DNA of 6,035 bases from Smithella sp. ME-1 (GCA_000495415.1 AWGX01000960.1:1-6035); one strand, 5' to 3'. Shown: positions 1-6,035, numbered from the stretch's first letter. Notes: generated by a model from the sequence alone, not told the origin. Translations and numbers: made by a program.

Positions 1-26
1 CTAGACGCGCCAGCGGAGGACATTTA

Positions 27-89
27 ATGGTTATATTTATTATCCACATCTGCTCTTTTAAATATTTCTTGACATCAAAGCAATCTTAA
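27..89 (+). CDS. Possible 20-residue small ORF at left edge
   Basis: An ATG at 27 follows a good Shine-Dalgarno sequence (GGAGG at 15-19, seven-base spacer) and opens a 20-codon frame ending in TAA at 87-89. The predicted peptide begins MVIFIIHICSF and is hydrophobic at its N-terminal half with a polar, Lys-containing tail. The ATG overlaps by one base (TAATG) the TAA that ends another frame entering from the left edge (last residues LDAPAEDI), so it could be translationally coupled to an upstream gene that is mostly outside the window. I recognise no family. The strong ribosome binding site is the only support; length and composition are also compatible with a chance ORF in AT-rich intergenic DNA. 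Confidence 0.2.
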   Translation: MVIFIIHICSFKYFLTSKQS

Positions 90-111
90 GGTAGGGAAGT
101 CGCGAGGTAGG

Positions 112-156
112 TATGACTTGCAGTCAAATTATGACCTCTGTTCATAAAATGTCATA
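112..156 (+). promoter_or_regulatory. Candidate operator: TATGAC/GTCATA half-sites
   Basis: TATGAC at 130-135 and its perfect inverse GTCATA at 151-156 are 21 bases apart start to start, about two helical turns, and they cover the -35 region and abut or overlap the -10 box. A third TATGAC lies at 112-117, within a 13-base inverted repeat TGACT-TGC-AGTCA (114-126). Spaced half-sites over a promoter are what a dimeric repressor site looks like. The regulator cannot be named, and short half-sites can arise by chance in AT-rich DNA. Confidence 0.3.
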
Positions 157-160
157 TAAT
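131..160 (+). promoter_or_regulatory. Candidate sigma70-type promoter of acs
   Basis: A perfect TATAAT -10 box lies at 155-160. Eighteen bases upstream is ATGACC (131-136), which matches four of six bases of the TTGACA -35 consensus. Transcription would begin near 166-168 and leave an 80-base 5' leader before acs. A TTGACA at 69-74 has no acceptable -10 box at normal spacing, so the 155-160 box is the better choice. Assigned by consensus only. Confidence 0.5.
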
Positions 161-248
161 ATAAGTAGTTAGAGTAATTGCGTTGCCAGCATCAAGGCGT
201 TATTAAAAACGTTTAAAATCATAAAAAAATTAGGGAGGAATATTTAAC

Positions 249-2219
249 ATGGCGGATGCAAAGGTTCAATTAAAGGAAATATATCCGATTCCGGAAAAGG
301 CGAAAAAGAAAGCCTGGATAAGCGGAAGAGAAGCTTACGACAAGCTCTGGAAGCGTTCAGTTGAAGAGCCCGAGAAATTCTGGGCTGAAATTGCCGAACA
401 GCAGGTAACCTGGTTCAAGAAATGGGACAAGGTTATGGATTATAACTTTGATATTAAAAAAGGTCCCATCTACGTTAAATTCTTTGAAGGTGGAAAGCTC
501 AACATTTCTTACAACTGTCTGGACAGACATCTGGAGAAACGCGGCAACCAGATCGCGATTCAGTGGGAAGGCAATGAACCCGGCGAAGAAAGAGCTATTA
601 CTTACAAACAATTGCATGAAGAAGTCTGCAAGTTCGCCAATGTTTTGAAGGCTAATGGCGTAAAGAAAGGCGACCGTGTAGTTCTTTATATGCCGATGGT
701 TCCCCAACTTGCAATCGCCGCGCTGGCCTGCTCGAGAATCGGCGCCATTCATGGAATCGTTTTCGGTGGTTTCAGCGCCGACGCTCTGCGTGACAGAATT
801 GTTAATTGCGAAGCTAAAGTACTGGTTGTTTGCGACGGAACTTTCCGCGGCGCCAAAGCCGTTCCGCAAAAAGCGATAGCTGATGATGCATTGAAAGCCT
901 GCCCCTCTATCAAGACCGTTATCGTGGTCAACAGAGTTGGCGATAAAATTAAATGTGAAATGACAGCCGGCCGTGACAAATGGTATCATGAAGAAATGGC
1001 CAAGGTTGATGCCAAGTGCGAACCGGAACAGATGGATGCTGAAGATCCTCTGTTCATCCTTTATACATCAGGTTCTACCGGACAGCCCAAAGGTGTTATG
1101 CACACCACTGGCGGTTATCTCGTTTACACTTCTTATACTCACAAAATCGTTTTCGATTATCACGATGGTGATATGTACTGGTGTACCGCCGACCTGGGTT
1201 GGGTTACCGGTCATAGTTACATCGTTTACGGTCCTCTTTGCAACGGCGCCACCTCGATTATGTTCGAAGGCGTTCCCAATTATCCGACCTACAGCCGCTT
1301 CTGGCAGGTTGTTGAAAAATACAAGGTCAACATTTTCTACACAGCCCCGACAGCTATTCGCGCTATCGCCAAGGAAGGCGATGATTTCGTGAAGAAGTGC
1401 GACATTTCTTCTCTGCAGACTCTGGGAACAGTCGGCGAGCCGATCAACCCCGAAGCCTGGAATTGGTACTACAATCTTATCGGCCGTGGCGAATGTCCTA
1501 TCGTGGATACCTGGTGGCAGACTGAAACAGGCGGAATTTTGATTACCCCGCTGCCCGGCGCAATTGAAATCAAACCCGGTATGGCCACTCTGCCTTTCTT
1601 CGGCGTACAGCCGGTGCTGGTCGATGATGAAGGCAAAGAATTCAAAGATACGGTTGCCAGCGGTGCTCTGTGCATTAAAGTTCCGTGGCCCGGCATCATG
1701 AGAGGCGTCTATGGCGATCCCAAGAGATTCCAGGAAACCTATTTCGAACAGTTCCCCGGCTACTATGTAACCGGTGACGGCTGCCGCCGTGACAAGGACG
1801 GCTACTATCAGATTACCGGCCGTATCGACGACGTTATCAATGTTTCCGGTCACCGCATGGGTACAGCCGAAGTCGAAAGCGCTCTGGTTGCGCATAAGGC
1901 TGTCGCAGAAGCGGCGGTTGTCGGCATGCCCCACGAAATCAAGGGACAGGGCATTTATGCTTACGTAACCCTGAAGACCGGTCAGACTAAATCCGATGAG
2001 TTGAAGAAGGAATTGGTTGCTCATGTCCGCACAGTCATTGGTCCGATTGCGACCCCCGACAAGATTCAGTGGGCGGATGCTCTTCCCAAGACCAGAAGCG
2101 GCAAGATCATGAGAAGAATTCTGAAGAAAGTTGCCGCCAACGATCTGGGCAATCTGGGTGACACCAGCACATTGGCAGACCCCAGCGTTGTTGACGACAT
2201 CGTCAAGAATAGACAGTAA
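249..2219 (+). CDS. acs: Acetyl-CoA synthetase, AMP-forming
   Basis: This cytoplasmic enzyme interconverts acetate, ATP and CoA with acetyl-CoA, AMP and PPi through an acetyl-adenylate. At 656 residues it has the usual Acs length (about 650). The sequence shows the phosphate-binding loop [11 protein letters not shown] (272-282), the WWQTETGG motif (422-429), D510, and [14 protein letters not shown] with R525, hinge D527 and R536. The catalytic lysine is K619 in [11 protein letters not shown]. The four acetate-pocket residues of Salmonella Acs (V310, T311, V386, W414) correspond at a constant offset of nine to V319, T320, V395 and W423, so acetate rather than a longer acid is the expected substrate. 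The start is supported by AGGGAGGA at 232-239, nine bases before ATG. The gene has its own promoter candidate and terminator and is probably monocistronic. K619 is the residue acetylated in regulated Acs proteins. From memory, Acs1 of Syntrophus aciditrophicus has the same neighbours and runs in the ATP-forming direction; the direction here is inferred from context, not from the sequence. Confidence 0.97.
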   Translation: MADAKVQLKEIYPIPEKAKKKAWISGREAYDKLWKRSVEEPEKFWAEIAEQQVTWFKKWDKVMDYNFDIKKGPIYVKFFEGGKLNISYNCLDRHLEKRGNQIAIQWEGNEPGEERAITYKQLHEEVCKFANVLKANGVKKGDRVVLYMPMVPQLAIAALACSRIGAIHGIVFGGFSADALRDRIVNCEAKVLVVCDGTFRGAKAVPQKAIADDALKACPSIKTVIVVNRVGDKIKCEMTAGRDKWYHEEMAKVDAKCEPEQMDAEDPLFILYTSGSTGQPKGVMHTTGGYLVYTSYTHKIVFDYHDGDMYWCTADLGWVTGHSYIVYGPLCNGATSIMFEGVPNYPTYSRFWQVVEKYKVNIFYTAPTAIRAIAKEGDDFVKKCDISSLQTLGTVGEPINPEAWNWYYNLIGRGECPIVDTWWQTETGGILITPLPGAIEIKPGMATLPFFGVQPVLVDDEGKEFKDTVASGALCIKVPWPGIMRGVYGDPKRFQETYFEQFPGYYVTGDGCRRDKDGYYQITGRIDDVINVSGHRMGTAEVESALVAHKAVAEAAVVGMPHEIKGQGIYAYVTLKTGQTKSDELKKELVAHVRTVIGPIATPDKIQWADALPKTRSGKIMRRILKKVAANDLGNLGDTSTLADPSVVDDIVKNRQ

Positions 2220-2225
2220 AACATT

Positions 2226-2263
2226 AAGTCCGATTCCCTGAGAAAGGGGAATCGGACTTTTTT
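2226..2263 (+). terminator. Intrinsic terminator after acs
   Basis: A perfect 13-bp stem (arms 2226-2238 and 2247-2259) encloses an eight-base loop and runs directly into a six-T tract (2258-2263). It begins seven bases after the acs stop codon. This is a textbook Rho-independent terminator and implies that etfBA is transcribed mainly from its own promoter rather than by read-through from acs. Confidence 0.93.
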
Positions 2264-2271
2264 ATAAAACC

Positions 2272-2277
2272 TACAAT
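2272..2277 (+). promoter_or_regulatory. Possible -10 box for etfBA
   Basis: TACAAT matches five of six bases of the sigma70 -10 consensus and sits between the acs terminator and the etfB leader hairpin, where an etfBA promoter is required if the terminator is efficient. No convincing -35 box is visible at 16-18 bases upstream, where the sequence is terminator stem. Weak assignment. Confidence 0.22.
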
Positions 2278-2294
2278 TAGAGAAAAAATAAAAA

Positions 2295-2326
2295 TGCGTG
2301 TTTTCCTCTAAAAAGAAAAATACGCA
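2295..2326 (+). other. Leader hairpin before etfB ribosome binding site
   Basis: TGCGTGTTTT (2295-2304) pairs with AAAATACGCA (2317-2326) over ten positions, nine Watson-Crick and one G-U, with a 12-base loop. It ends four bases before the AAGGAGG ribosome binding site. The loop contains CCTCT (2305-2309), which could pair in an alternative fold with GGAGG at 2333-2337. There is no T-tract, so it is not a terminator. It may stabilise the mRNA 5' end or influence translation; no known riboswitch family is recognised. Confidence 0.45.
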
Positions 2327-2330
2327 GAAG

Positions 2331-2337
2331 AAGGAGG
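2331..2337 (+). promoter_or_regulatory. Ribosome binding site of etfB, fixes GTG start
   Basis: AAGGAGG is a near-perfect Shine-Dalgarno sequence. It directly touches an in-frame TTG at 2338, which is too close to be used, and lies nine bases before the GTG at 2347, which is normal spacing. It therefore favours the GTG start, giving a protein that begins MNIIACVKQVPDT. Confidence 0.8.
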
Positions 2338-2346
2338 TTGGACAAA

Positions 2347-3117
2347 GTGAATATTATCGCATGTGTAAAACAGGTACCGGATACTGAAGCCCAGATCAAA
2401 GTCAAAGGTGACGGATCAGGGATAGATGATTCCCAGATCAAATGGGTTATGAATCCATATGATGAATTCGGCGTAGAAGAAGCTCTGAAATTGAAAGAAA
2501 AAAATGGTGGAGATGTTACAATAATCTCCGTGGGACCGGCAAGAGCAATGGAGACCATCAGAACAGCTCTGGCGATGGGCGCGGATAAAGGCATTCATAT
2601 CAGCGATCCCGCTCTGGATAATGCGGATGCTTTTGTTACGGCATCGGCTCTGGCGGCAGCAATTAAAGGATTGCCCCATGACATTATCTTCTGCGGACAG
2701 CGCGCTATTGATGATGACTCCGGTCAGGTTGGAGCAATGCTGGCCGAGCTGCTGGGAATTCCCCAGCTGACTCTGGTTACCAAATTGGATTTCGCCGGCT
2801 CTTCCGTAAAAGTAATCCGTCCGATTGAAGGAGCGCAGCTCTCCATAGAAACCAGCTTACCCTGCGTGGTAACAGCGCAGAAAGGTCTCAACGAACCCCG
2901 CTACGCGTCGCTTCCCGGCATTATGAAAGCCAAAAAGAAACCAGTGGATGTGAAAAACGCGGCGGCTTTGGGTGTTGCAACAGATGTGAAAGCCAAAGTA
3001 GCCAAAGTTGTTCCGCCTCCAGCCCGCGCAGCCGGCAAAATAATTTGCGGTGATGATGCGGCTCAGAAAGCGGCAGAATTGGCCCGGTGTCTCAGGGAAG
3101 AAGCTAAAGTTATTTAA
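2347..3117 (+). CDS. etfB: Electron transfer flavoprotein, beta subunit
   Basis: EtfB is the smaller subunit of the soluble heterodimer that collects electrons from acyl-CoA dehydrogenases. With the GTG start it is 256 residues, typical of the family. It opens with MNIIACVKQVPDTEAQIK, the standard EtfB N-terminus, followed by NPYDEFGVEEALKL. The nucleotide-binding segment reads GQRAIDDDSGQVG (117-129), and the ETF-beta signature region around R158 to T176 (R-P-I-E-G, then LPCVVT) is followed by NEPRY (182-186) and MKAKKKP (193-199). In bifurcating ETFs I recall AIDGDTAQVGP at the first site. The AIDDD form here is closer to the AMP-binding, non-bifurcating human and Paracoccus type, so simple electron transfer is favoured over bifurcation, with moderate certainty. 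etfA follows after 23 bases in the same operon. The nearby EMO-like gene is its likely membrane partner. Confidence 0.96.
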   Translation: MNIIACVKQVPDTEAQIKVKGDGSGIDDSQIKWVMNPYDEFGVEEALKLKEKNGGDVTIISVGPARAMETIRTALAMGADKGIHISDPALDNADAFVTASALAAAIKGLPHDIIFCGQRAIDDDSGQVGAMLAELLGIPQLTLVTKLDFAGSSVKVIRPIEGAQLSIETSLPCVVTAQKGLNEPRYASLPGIMKAKKKPVDVKNAAALGVATDVKAKVAKVVPPPARAAGKIICGDDAAQKAAELARCLREEAKVI

Positions 3118-3140
3118 TTTAAAAGCGGAGGAATTGAAAA

Positions 3141-4112
3141 ATGGCAAAAGGAATATTTGTAATTGCAGAACAGAGAGACGGCGCCCTGCGTAAAGTAAGT
3201 TTTGAGCTTGCTTCCGCGGCCAGAAAACTGGCTGATCAGACAGGAGATGAAGTCAGCGCCATTCTGCTCGGTTCAGGTATAGAGAGTTTAGCTGCCGAAT
3301 TGGGTAAATTCGGTGTAGATAAAGTTTTTGTCGGCGACAATGCGGCGCTGGAACCTTATGTAACTGAAGCGCACGCTCAGGTAGTCGCCAAGATATTAAA
3401 AGATAACGATGCGGCAATCGCACTGTTCGGCGCTTCCGTTCAGGGCAAGGATCTTTCCGCCCGCGTAGCCGCTAAACTGGCCGGTGGTCTGGCTACAGAT
3501 TGCACGGATGTTAAAGTTGACGGAGGCAAATTTGTTGCCGTTCGCCCGATGTACGCCGGCAAATGCTTTGCCGATGTAGAATTCAGCTCCACTCCGGCTA
3601 TGGCATCGCTTCGTCCCAACGTGTTCGCGGCTGTGGAAAACGCCAAAGCTGCCGCAGTAACCAAGGTTGACGTTGCTGTTGACGCCCAGAAGAGCAAGGT
3701 TCTGGAAGTGCAGAAAGACACCAGCGGTAAAGTCGATTTGACAGAAGCCAACATTATTGTTTCCGGTGGACGCGGTATGAAAGGTCCGGATGAATACAAG
3801 ATGCTGGAAGAATTGGCAGATGTGCTCAAAGGCACGGTTGGTGCTTCCCGCGCCGCGGTTGATGCCGGATGGCGTCCTCAGAAAGACCAGGTTGGGCAGA
3901 CCGGAAAAGTTGTTTCTCCGAATCTGTACATTGCCTGCGGTATTTCCGGTGCTATTCAGCATCTGGCGGGCATGAGCTCATCCAAGTGCATCGTGGCTAT
4001 TAATAAGGATGCGGAAGCTCCCATCTTTACCAAGGCCGATTTCGGTGTAGTTGATGATCTGTTTAAGGTTGTTCCCGAATTAACTGCTGCCTGCAAGAAA
4101 TTGTTGGCTTAA
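3141..4112 (+). CDS. etfA: Electron transfer flavoprotein, alpha subunit
   Basis: EtfA binds the redox-active FAD and forms the heterodimer with EtfB. The 323-residue length is normal. The N-terminal domain (about 1-190) has the ETF alpha/beta fold pattern. The C-terminal FAD domain shows VSGGRGMKG (207-215), VGASRAAVDAGW (233-244), QVGQTGK (250-256) and the complete ETF-alpha signature from L262 to N288, including GISGAIQH (267-274) and IVAIN (284-288). The end (PIFTKADFGVVDDLFKVV) is the conserved C-terminus. A ribosome binding site CGGAGGAA at 3126-3133 leaves nine bases from its GGAGG core to the ATG. No ferredoxin-like N-terminal extension is present, unlike some anaerobe EtfA proteins, so no extra 4Fe-4S cluster is expected. 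It is co-transcribed with etfB and followed by a stem-loop and then the EMO-like gene. Confidence 0.97.
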   Translation: MAKGIFVIAEQRDGALRKVSFELASAARKLADQTGDEVSAILLGSGIESLAAELGKFGVDKVFVGDNAALEPYVTEAHAQVVAKILKDNDAAIALFGASVQGKDLSARVAAKLAGGLATDCTDVKVDGGKFVAVRPMYAGKCFADVEFSSTPAMASLRPNVFAAVENAKAAAVTKVDVAVDAQKSKVLEVQKDTSGKVDLTEANIIVSGGRGMKGPDEYKMLEELADVLKGTVGASRAAVDAGWRPQKDQVGQTGKVVSPNLYIACGISGAIQHLAGMSSSKCIVAINKDAEAPIFTKADFGVVDDLFKVVPELTAACKKLLA

Positions 4113-4126
4113 AATTTAATTGATAA

Positions 4127-4164
4127 CAGCTTCCGGCAGTGGTTGTAATCATTGCCGGAAGCTG
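4127..4164 (+). other. Strong stem-loop after etfA, no T-tract
   Basis: CAGCTTCCGGCA (4127-4138) pairs perfectly with TGCCGGAAGCTG (4153-4164), a 12-bp stem with a 14-base loop, starting 14 bases after the etfA stop. The 3' side continues AATATAAAAAAG rather than a run of T, and the opposite strand also lacks a good T-tract. It is therefore either an inefficient terminator or a 3'-end stabilising or processing hairpin that lets part of the transcription continue into the next gene. Confidence 0.75.
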
Positions 4165-4196
4165 AATATAAAAAAGTTATTGAAGACTTTAATTTC

Positions 4197-4210
4197 TTGA
4201 TTTTATTCAA
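4197..4210 (+). promoter_or_regulatory. CRP/FNR-like palindrome upstream of EMO gene
   Basis: TTGAT-TTTA-TTCAA differs by one base from the FNR-type consensus TTGAT-N4-ATCAA and is part of a slightly longer inverted repeat, CTTGA (4196-4200) and TCAAG (4207-4211). It lies 65 bases before the start codon. Such a site is plausible for a CRP/FNR-family regulator but may be chance in this AT-rich gap. Confidence 0.25.
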
Positions 4211-4222
4211 GTCAATAAAGGC

Positions 4223-4251
4223 TTGGGTGAAGTTTGAGTTAAAAGTTTAAT
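4223..4251 (+). promoter_or_regulatory. Weak promoter candidate for EMO gene
   Basis: TTGGGT (4223-4228) and TTTAAT (4246-4251) are separated by 17 bases. The -10 element matches five of six consensus bases, the -35 only three. If used, transcription would start about 17 bases before the ATG. Read-through from etfA past the stem-loop is the alternative source of transcript. Confidence 0.25.
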
Positions 4252-4274
4252 ACCCTCAATATTTCGGAGGATCA

Positions 4275-6035
4275 ATGGAACACAATATTAGCCCTATTGG
4301 AATAGGAAATGAAGGTCGTCAGGTTTTTTGGAACGCTCATAGTTTTGAACCGTTCCTTTTTCTTTTTACTGCCATAGCAATGGCCATATTTGCTTATGGA
4401 GTTTATCAACGCTGGAAGATGTGGAAAGCGATAGGCAAGGATGAAGTTCGCGTGGACGAACTTCCGGCAAGAATAAAAGCCCTCATTATGAATGGATTTT
4501 TTCAGGTCAAAACCTGGAAAGACGTCTACCCCGGAATCATGCACGGCTGTATCTTTTTCGGCTTTTTTGTTTTAATTTTCGGAGCCGCTTTCGATGCCGG
4601 GGAGTTTCATATTACGGAGCCTTTATTCAGCTGGGCGTTTTTACGCGGCAGTTTCTATCTGGGCTTTTCCTTCATGATGGATCTGTTCGGACTGCTGGTG
4701 CTAATCGGAGTGTTGATGGCGGCATATCGCCGGTATATCCAAAAACCGGACCGCCTTACTTATAAAGGAACGCCAGATACAACTACTGAAGACGGAATTG
4801 TTCTTTTGCTGATTGGTGGTATTATCGTTACCGGATTCATAATTGAAGCGCTACGTATTCATGCAACCCTGGATCCGGCTACCGGTTATGCGACATGGGA
4901 AACATGGTCATTTGTCGGCTGGACTATGGCCAATATGATTTCCGGCATGGATATTGAAAGTGCGAAAACAGCTCACATGGTGTCCTGGTGGACACATACA
5001 TTTATAGCTTTAGGTTTTATCGCTTACATTCCTTATTCCCGATTGATGCACATCATTACCACACCGGCCAATCATTTCTTTGGGTCGTTGAAACCAACCG
5101 GTTATGTGGAACCGATTCGTGATATTGAAAATCAGGAATCCTTTGGTGTGTCCAAGCTGGAAGAGTTTACCTGGAAACAGATTTTTGATTCCGACGCCTG
5201 CACGAAGTGCGGACGTTGCCAGGATGGATGTCCGGCTTATCTGACCGGGAAACATTTATCTCCCAAGAAATTGGTTCAGGATATCAAGACACACTGGTTG
5301 GAGAAGGCGCCGGCCGCTATTAAAGCAAAGGCCGCTGCTGCTCCTGCCGTTGAAGGTGCCGATGCTGCTCCGGCGGCTGAAGCTGTAGAAGCTGCACCTG
5401 AAAAAGCTCTGGTCGGCGAGGTAGTCGACCTGAATTCAGTGTGGGACTGCACCAATTGTATGTATTGTATGGAAAACTGTTCATCCTCAATTGAGCACGT
5501 ACAGAAGATTATCGATATGCGCCGTTACAAAGTTTTGACCGAAGCCGATTTCGCTCCGGAACTGCAGTTGACCTATCGTAACATGGAAAACAATTCCAAC
5601 CCCTGGGGTATCGGTGCTCATATGCGCGCTGACTGGGCTAAGGAGTTGGGTGTTAAAACACTGGCTGAAGATCCCAACGTCGAATATCTCTTCTACGTCG
5701 GCTGTTCCGGATCTTTTGATGATCGCGGCAAAAAGATATCTGTTGCGTTTGCCAGGATTCTGCAGGCTGCCGGTGTCAGCTTTGGTATTTTGGGAACTGA
5801 AGAAAGCTGCTGTGGCGATTCAGCAATGCGCGGCGGCAATGATTATCTGTTCCAGTCTCAGGCACAGGCCAATATCGAAATCATGAACGGCTATGGCGTA
5901 AAGAAGATTATCGCCATTTGTCCGCATGGTTATAACTGTATCAAGAAAGATTACCCCAACTTTGGCGGCAACTATGAGGTTTACCATCATACCGAAATCA
6001 TCGCCGACCTGATTGCCAAGGGTAAGATTAAATTC
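4275..6035 (+). CDS. EMO-like ETF:menaquinone oxidoreductase, partial
   Basis: The frame is open for 587 codons and leaves the window without a stop. The product is a membrane iron-sulfur oxidoreductase of the heterodisulfide-reductase/DUF224 type, expected to move electrons from EtfAB to (methyl)menaquinone. Five hydrophobic segments (about 27-45, 87-106, 128-150, 174-193, 236-258) form a NarI-like cytochrome b part; H90, H234 and H241 are candidate haem ligands. A cytoplasmic part follows: 4Fe-4S motif C309-x2-C312-x2-C315-x3-C319-P, an Ala/Pro/Glu-rich linker (345-376), a second motif C392-x2-C395-x2-C398-x3-C402 followed by Ser instead of Pro, and a CCG domain with C477, C512-C513-G514 and C549-P-H. 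At the last site the usual CxxC is C549-P-H-G552, with C555 three residues on. A second CCG domain, expected in HdrD-like proteins, would lie beyond the edge. GGAGG at 4266-4270 is only four bases before the ATG. There is no signal peptide. Position directly after etfBA strongly supports the role. EMO is a protein name, not an established locus symbol, so none is given. Confidence 0.9.
   Translation, partial: MEHNISPIGIGNEGRQVFWNAHSFEPFLFLFTAIAMAIFAYGVYQRWKMWKAIGKDEVRVDELPARIKALIMNGFFQVKTWKDVYPGIMHGCIFFGFFVLIFGAAFDAGEFHITEPLFSWAFLRGSFYLGFSFMMDLFGLLVLIGVLMAAYRRYIQKPDRLTYKGTPDTTTEDGIVLLLIGGIIVTGFIIEALRIHATLDPATGYATWETWSFVGWTMANMISGMDIESAKTAHMVSWWTHTFIALGFIAYIPYSRLMHIITTPANHFFGSLKPTGYVEPIRDIENQESFGVSKLEEFTWKQIFDSDACTKCGRCQDGCPAYLTGKHLSPKKLVQDIKTHWLEKAPAAIKAKAAAAPAVEGADAAPAAEAVEAAPEKALVGEVVDLNSVWDCTNCMYCMENCSSSIEHVQKIIDMRRYKVLTEADFAPELQLTYRNMENNSNPWGIGAHMRADWAKELGVKTLAEDPNVEYLFYVGCSGSFDDRGKKISVAFARILQAAGVSFGILGTEESCCGDSAMRGGNDYLFQSQAQANIEIMNGYGVKKIIAICPHGYNCIKKDYPNFGGNYEVYHHTEIIADLIAKGKIKF

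Noticed and set aside
69..97. TTGACA at 69-74 as the -35 box of the acs promoter
   Set aside because: At 17 bases spacing the -10 position reads TAGGGA, a poor match, whereas a perfect TATAAT exists downstream at 155-160.
195..214. Small hairpin AGGCGTT/AACGTTT in the acs leader
   Set aside because: The seven-pair stem includes two G-U pairs and a six-base loop, and is weak enough to be expected by chance.
1068..2024. 318-codon open frame on the - strand inside acs
   Set aside because: It lies wholly opposite acs, whose protein is intact and conserved. The translation shows no recognisable family and is explained by the codon bias of the real gene. The other - strand frames inside acs (such as 357-989) are the same case.
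2338..2346. Upstream TTG start for etfB
   Set aside because: The Shine-Dalgarno sequence touches this TTG directly, leaving no spacer, while GTG at 2347 has nine bases and yields the usual MNII EtfB N-terminus.
3396..3962. 188-codon open frame on the - strand inside etfA
   Set aside because: It is antisense to a clearly real etfA, with no family resemblance; a shadow frame, as is the one at 3440-3835.
2347..4112. Electron-bifurcating ETF
   Set aside because: EtfB has AIDDD rather than the AIDGDTAQVGP form I associate with bifurcating ETFs, and the neighbour is a membrane quinone-linked partner. Judged from memory of the motif, so not excluded.
5614..5886. 90-codon + strand frame inside the EMO-like gene
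   Set aside because: It overlaps the CCG-domain coding sequence in another frame, and the EMO frame carries the conserved Cys motifs through this stretch.

Overview
The window reads as a compact energy-conservation locus of a strictly anaerobic, probably syntrophic bacterium. All genes lie on the + strand. The order is an AMP-forming acetyl-CoA synthetase (acs), the two subunits of an electron-transfer flavoprotein (etfB, etfA), and a large membrane-bound iron-sulfur oxidoreductase that runs off the right edge. That last protein joins a NarI-like cytochrome b part to two ferredoxin-type 4Fe-4S motifs and a CCG (HdrD-type) domain. It is the architecture of ETF:(methyl)menaquinone oxidoreductase (EMO, formerly 'DUF224 protein'). 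From memory, Syntrophus aciditrophicus has the same set side by side (acs1, etfBA, EMO), so Syntrophales (Syntrophus/Smithella type, Desulfobacterota) is the most likely source. This is inferred from gene content and order; no search was run.

Layout. Positions 1-248 are an AT-rich upstream region. They hold a possible 20-codon small ORF at the left edge, a sigma70-like promoter with a perfect TATAAT, and a cluster of TGAC/GTCA half-sites over that promoter. acs (249-2219) carries every catalytic and acetate-pocket residue I could place and is closed by a strong intrinsic terminator (2226-2263). A 127-base gap (2220-2346) then holds that terminator, a possible -10 box and a leader hairpin just before the etfB ribosome binding site. 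etfB (GTG start at 2347, to 3117) and etfA (3141-4112) are 23 bases apart and clearly form one operon. The next gap (4113-4274) contains a perfect 12-bp stem-loop without a T-tract and weak candidate regulatory sites. The EMO-like gene begins at 4275 and is still open at 6035 (587 codons visible).

How the genes work together. In fatty-acid or aromatic-acid degradation, acyl-CoA dehydrogenases pass electrons to EtfAB. EtfAB passes them to the membrane EMO, which reduces (methyl)menaquinone and so links beta-oxidation to the respiratory membrane and eventually to formate or hydrogen release. The carbon product is acetyl-CoA. The adjacent Acs could work in reverse (acetyl-CoA + AMP + PPi to acetate + ATP + CoA), as reported for Acs1 of Syntrophus aciditrophicus. 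The window would then hold both the electron exit and the ATP-yielding carbon exit of the pathway. The basic system is therefore known. The less ordinary points are details: a Gly in place of the last Cys of the CCG motif, a Cys-x3-Cys-Ser second cluster motif, an Ala/Pro-rich insert between the two clusters, and hairpins in both intergenic gaps.
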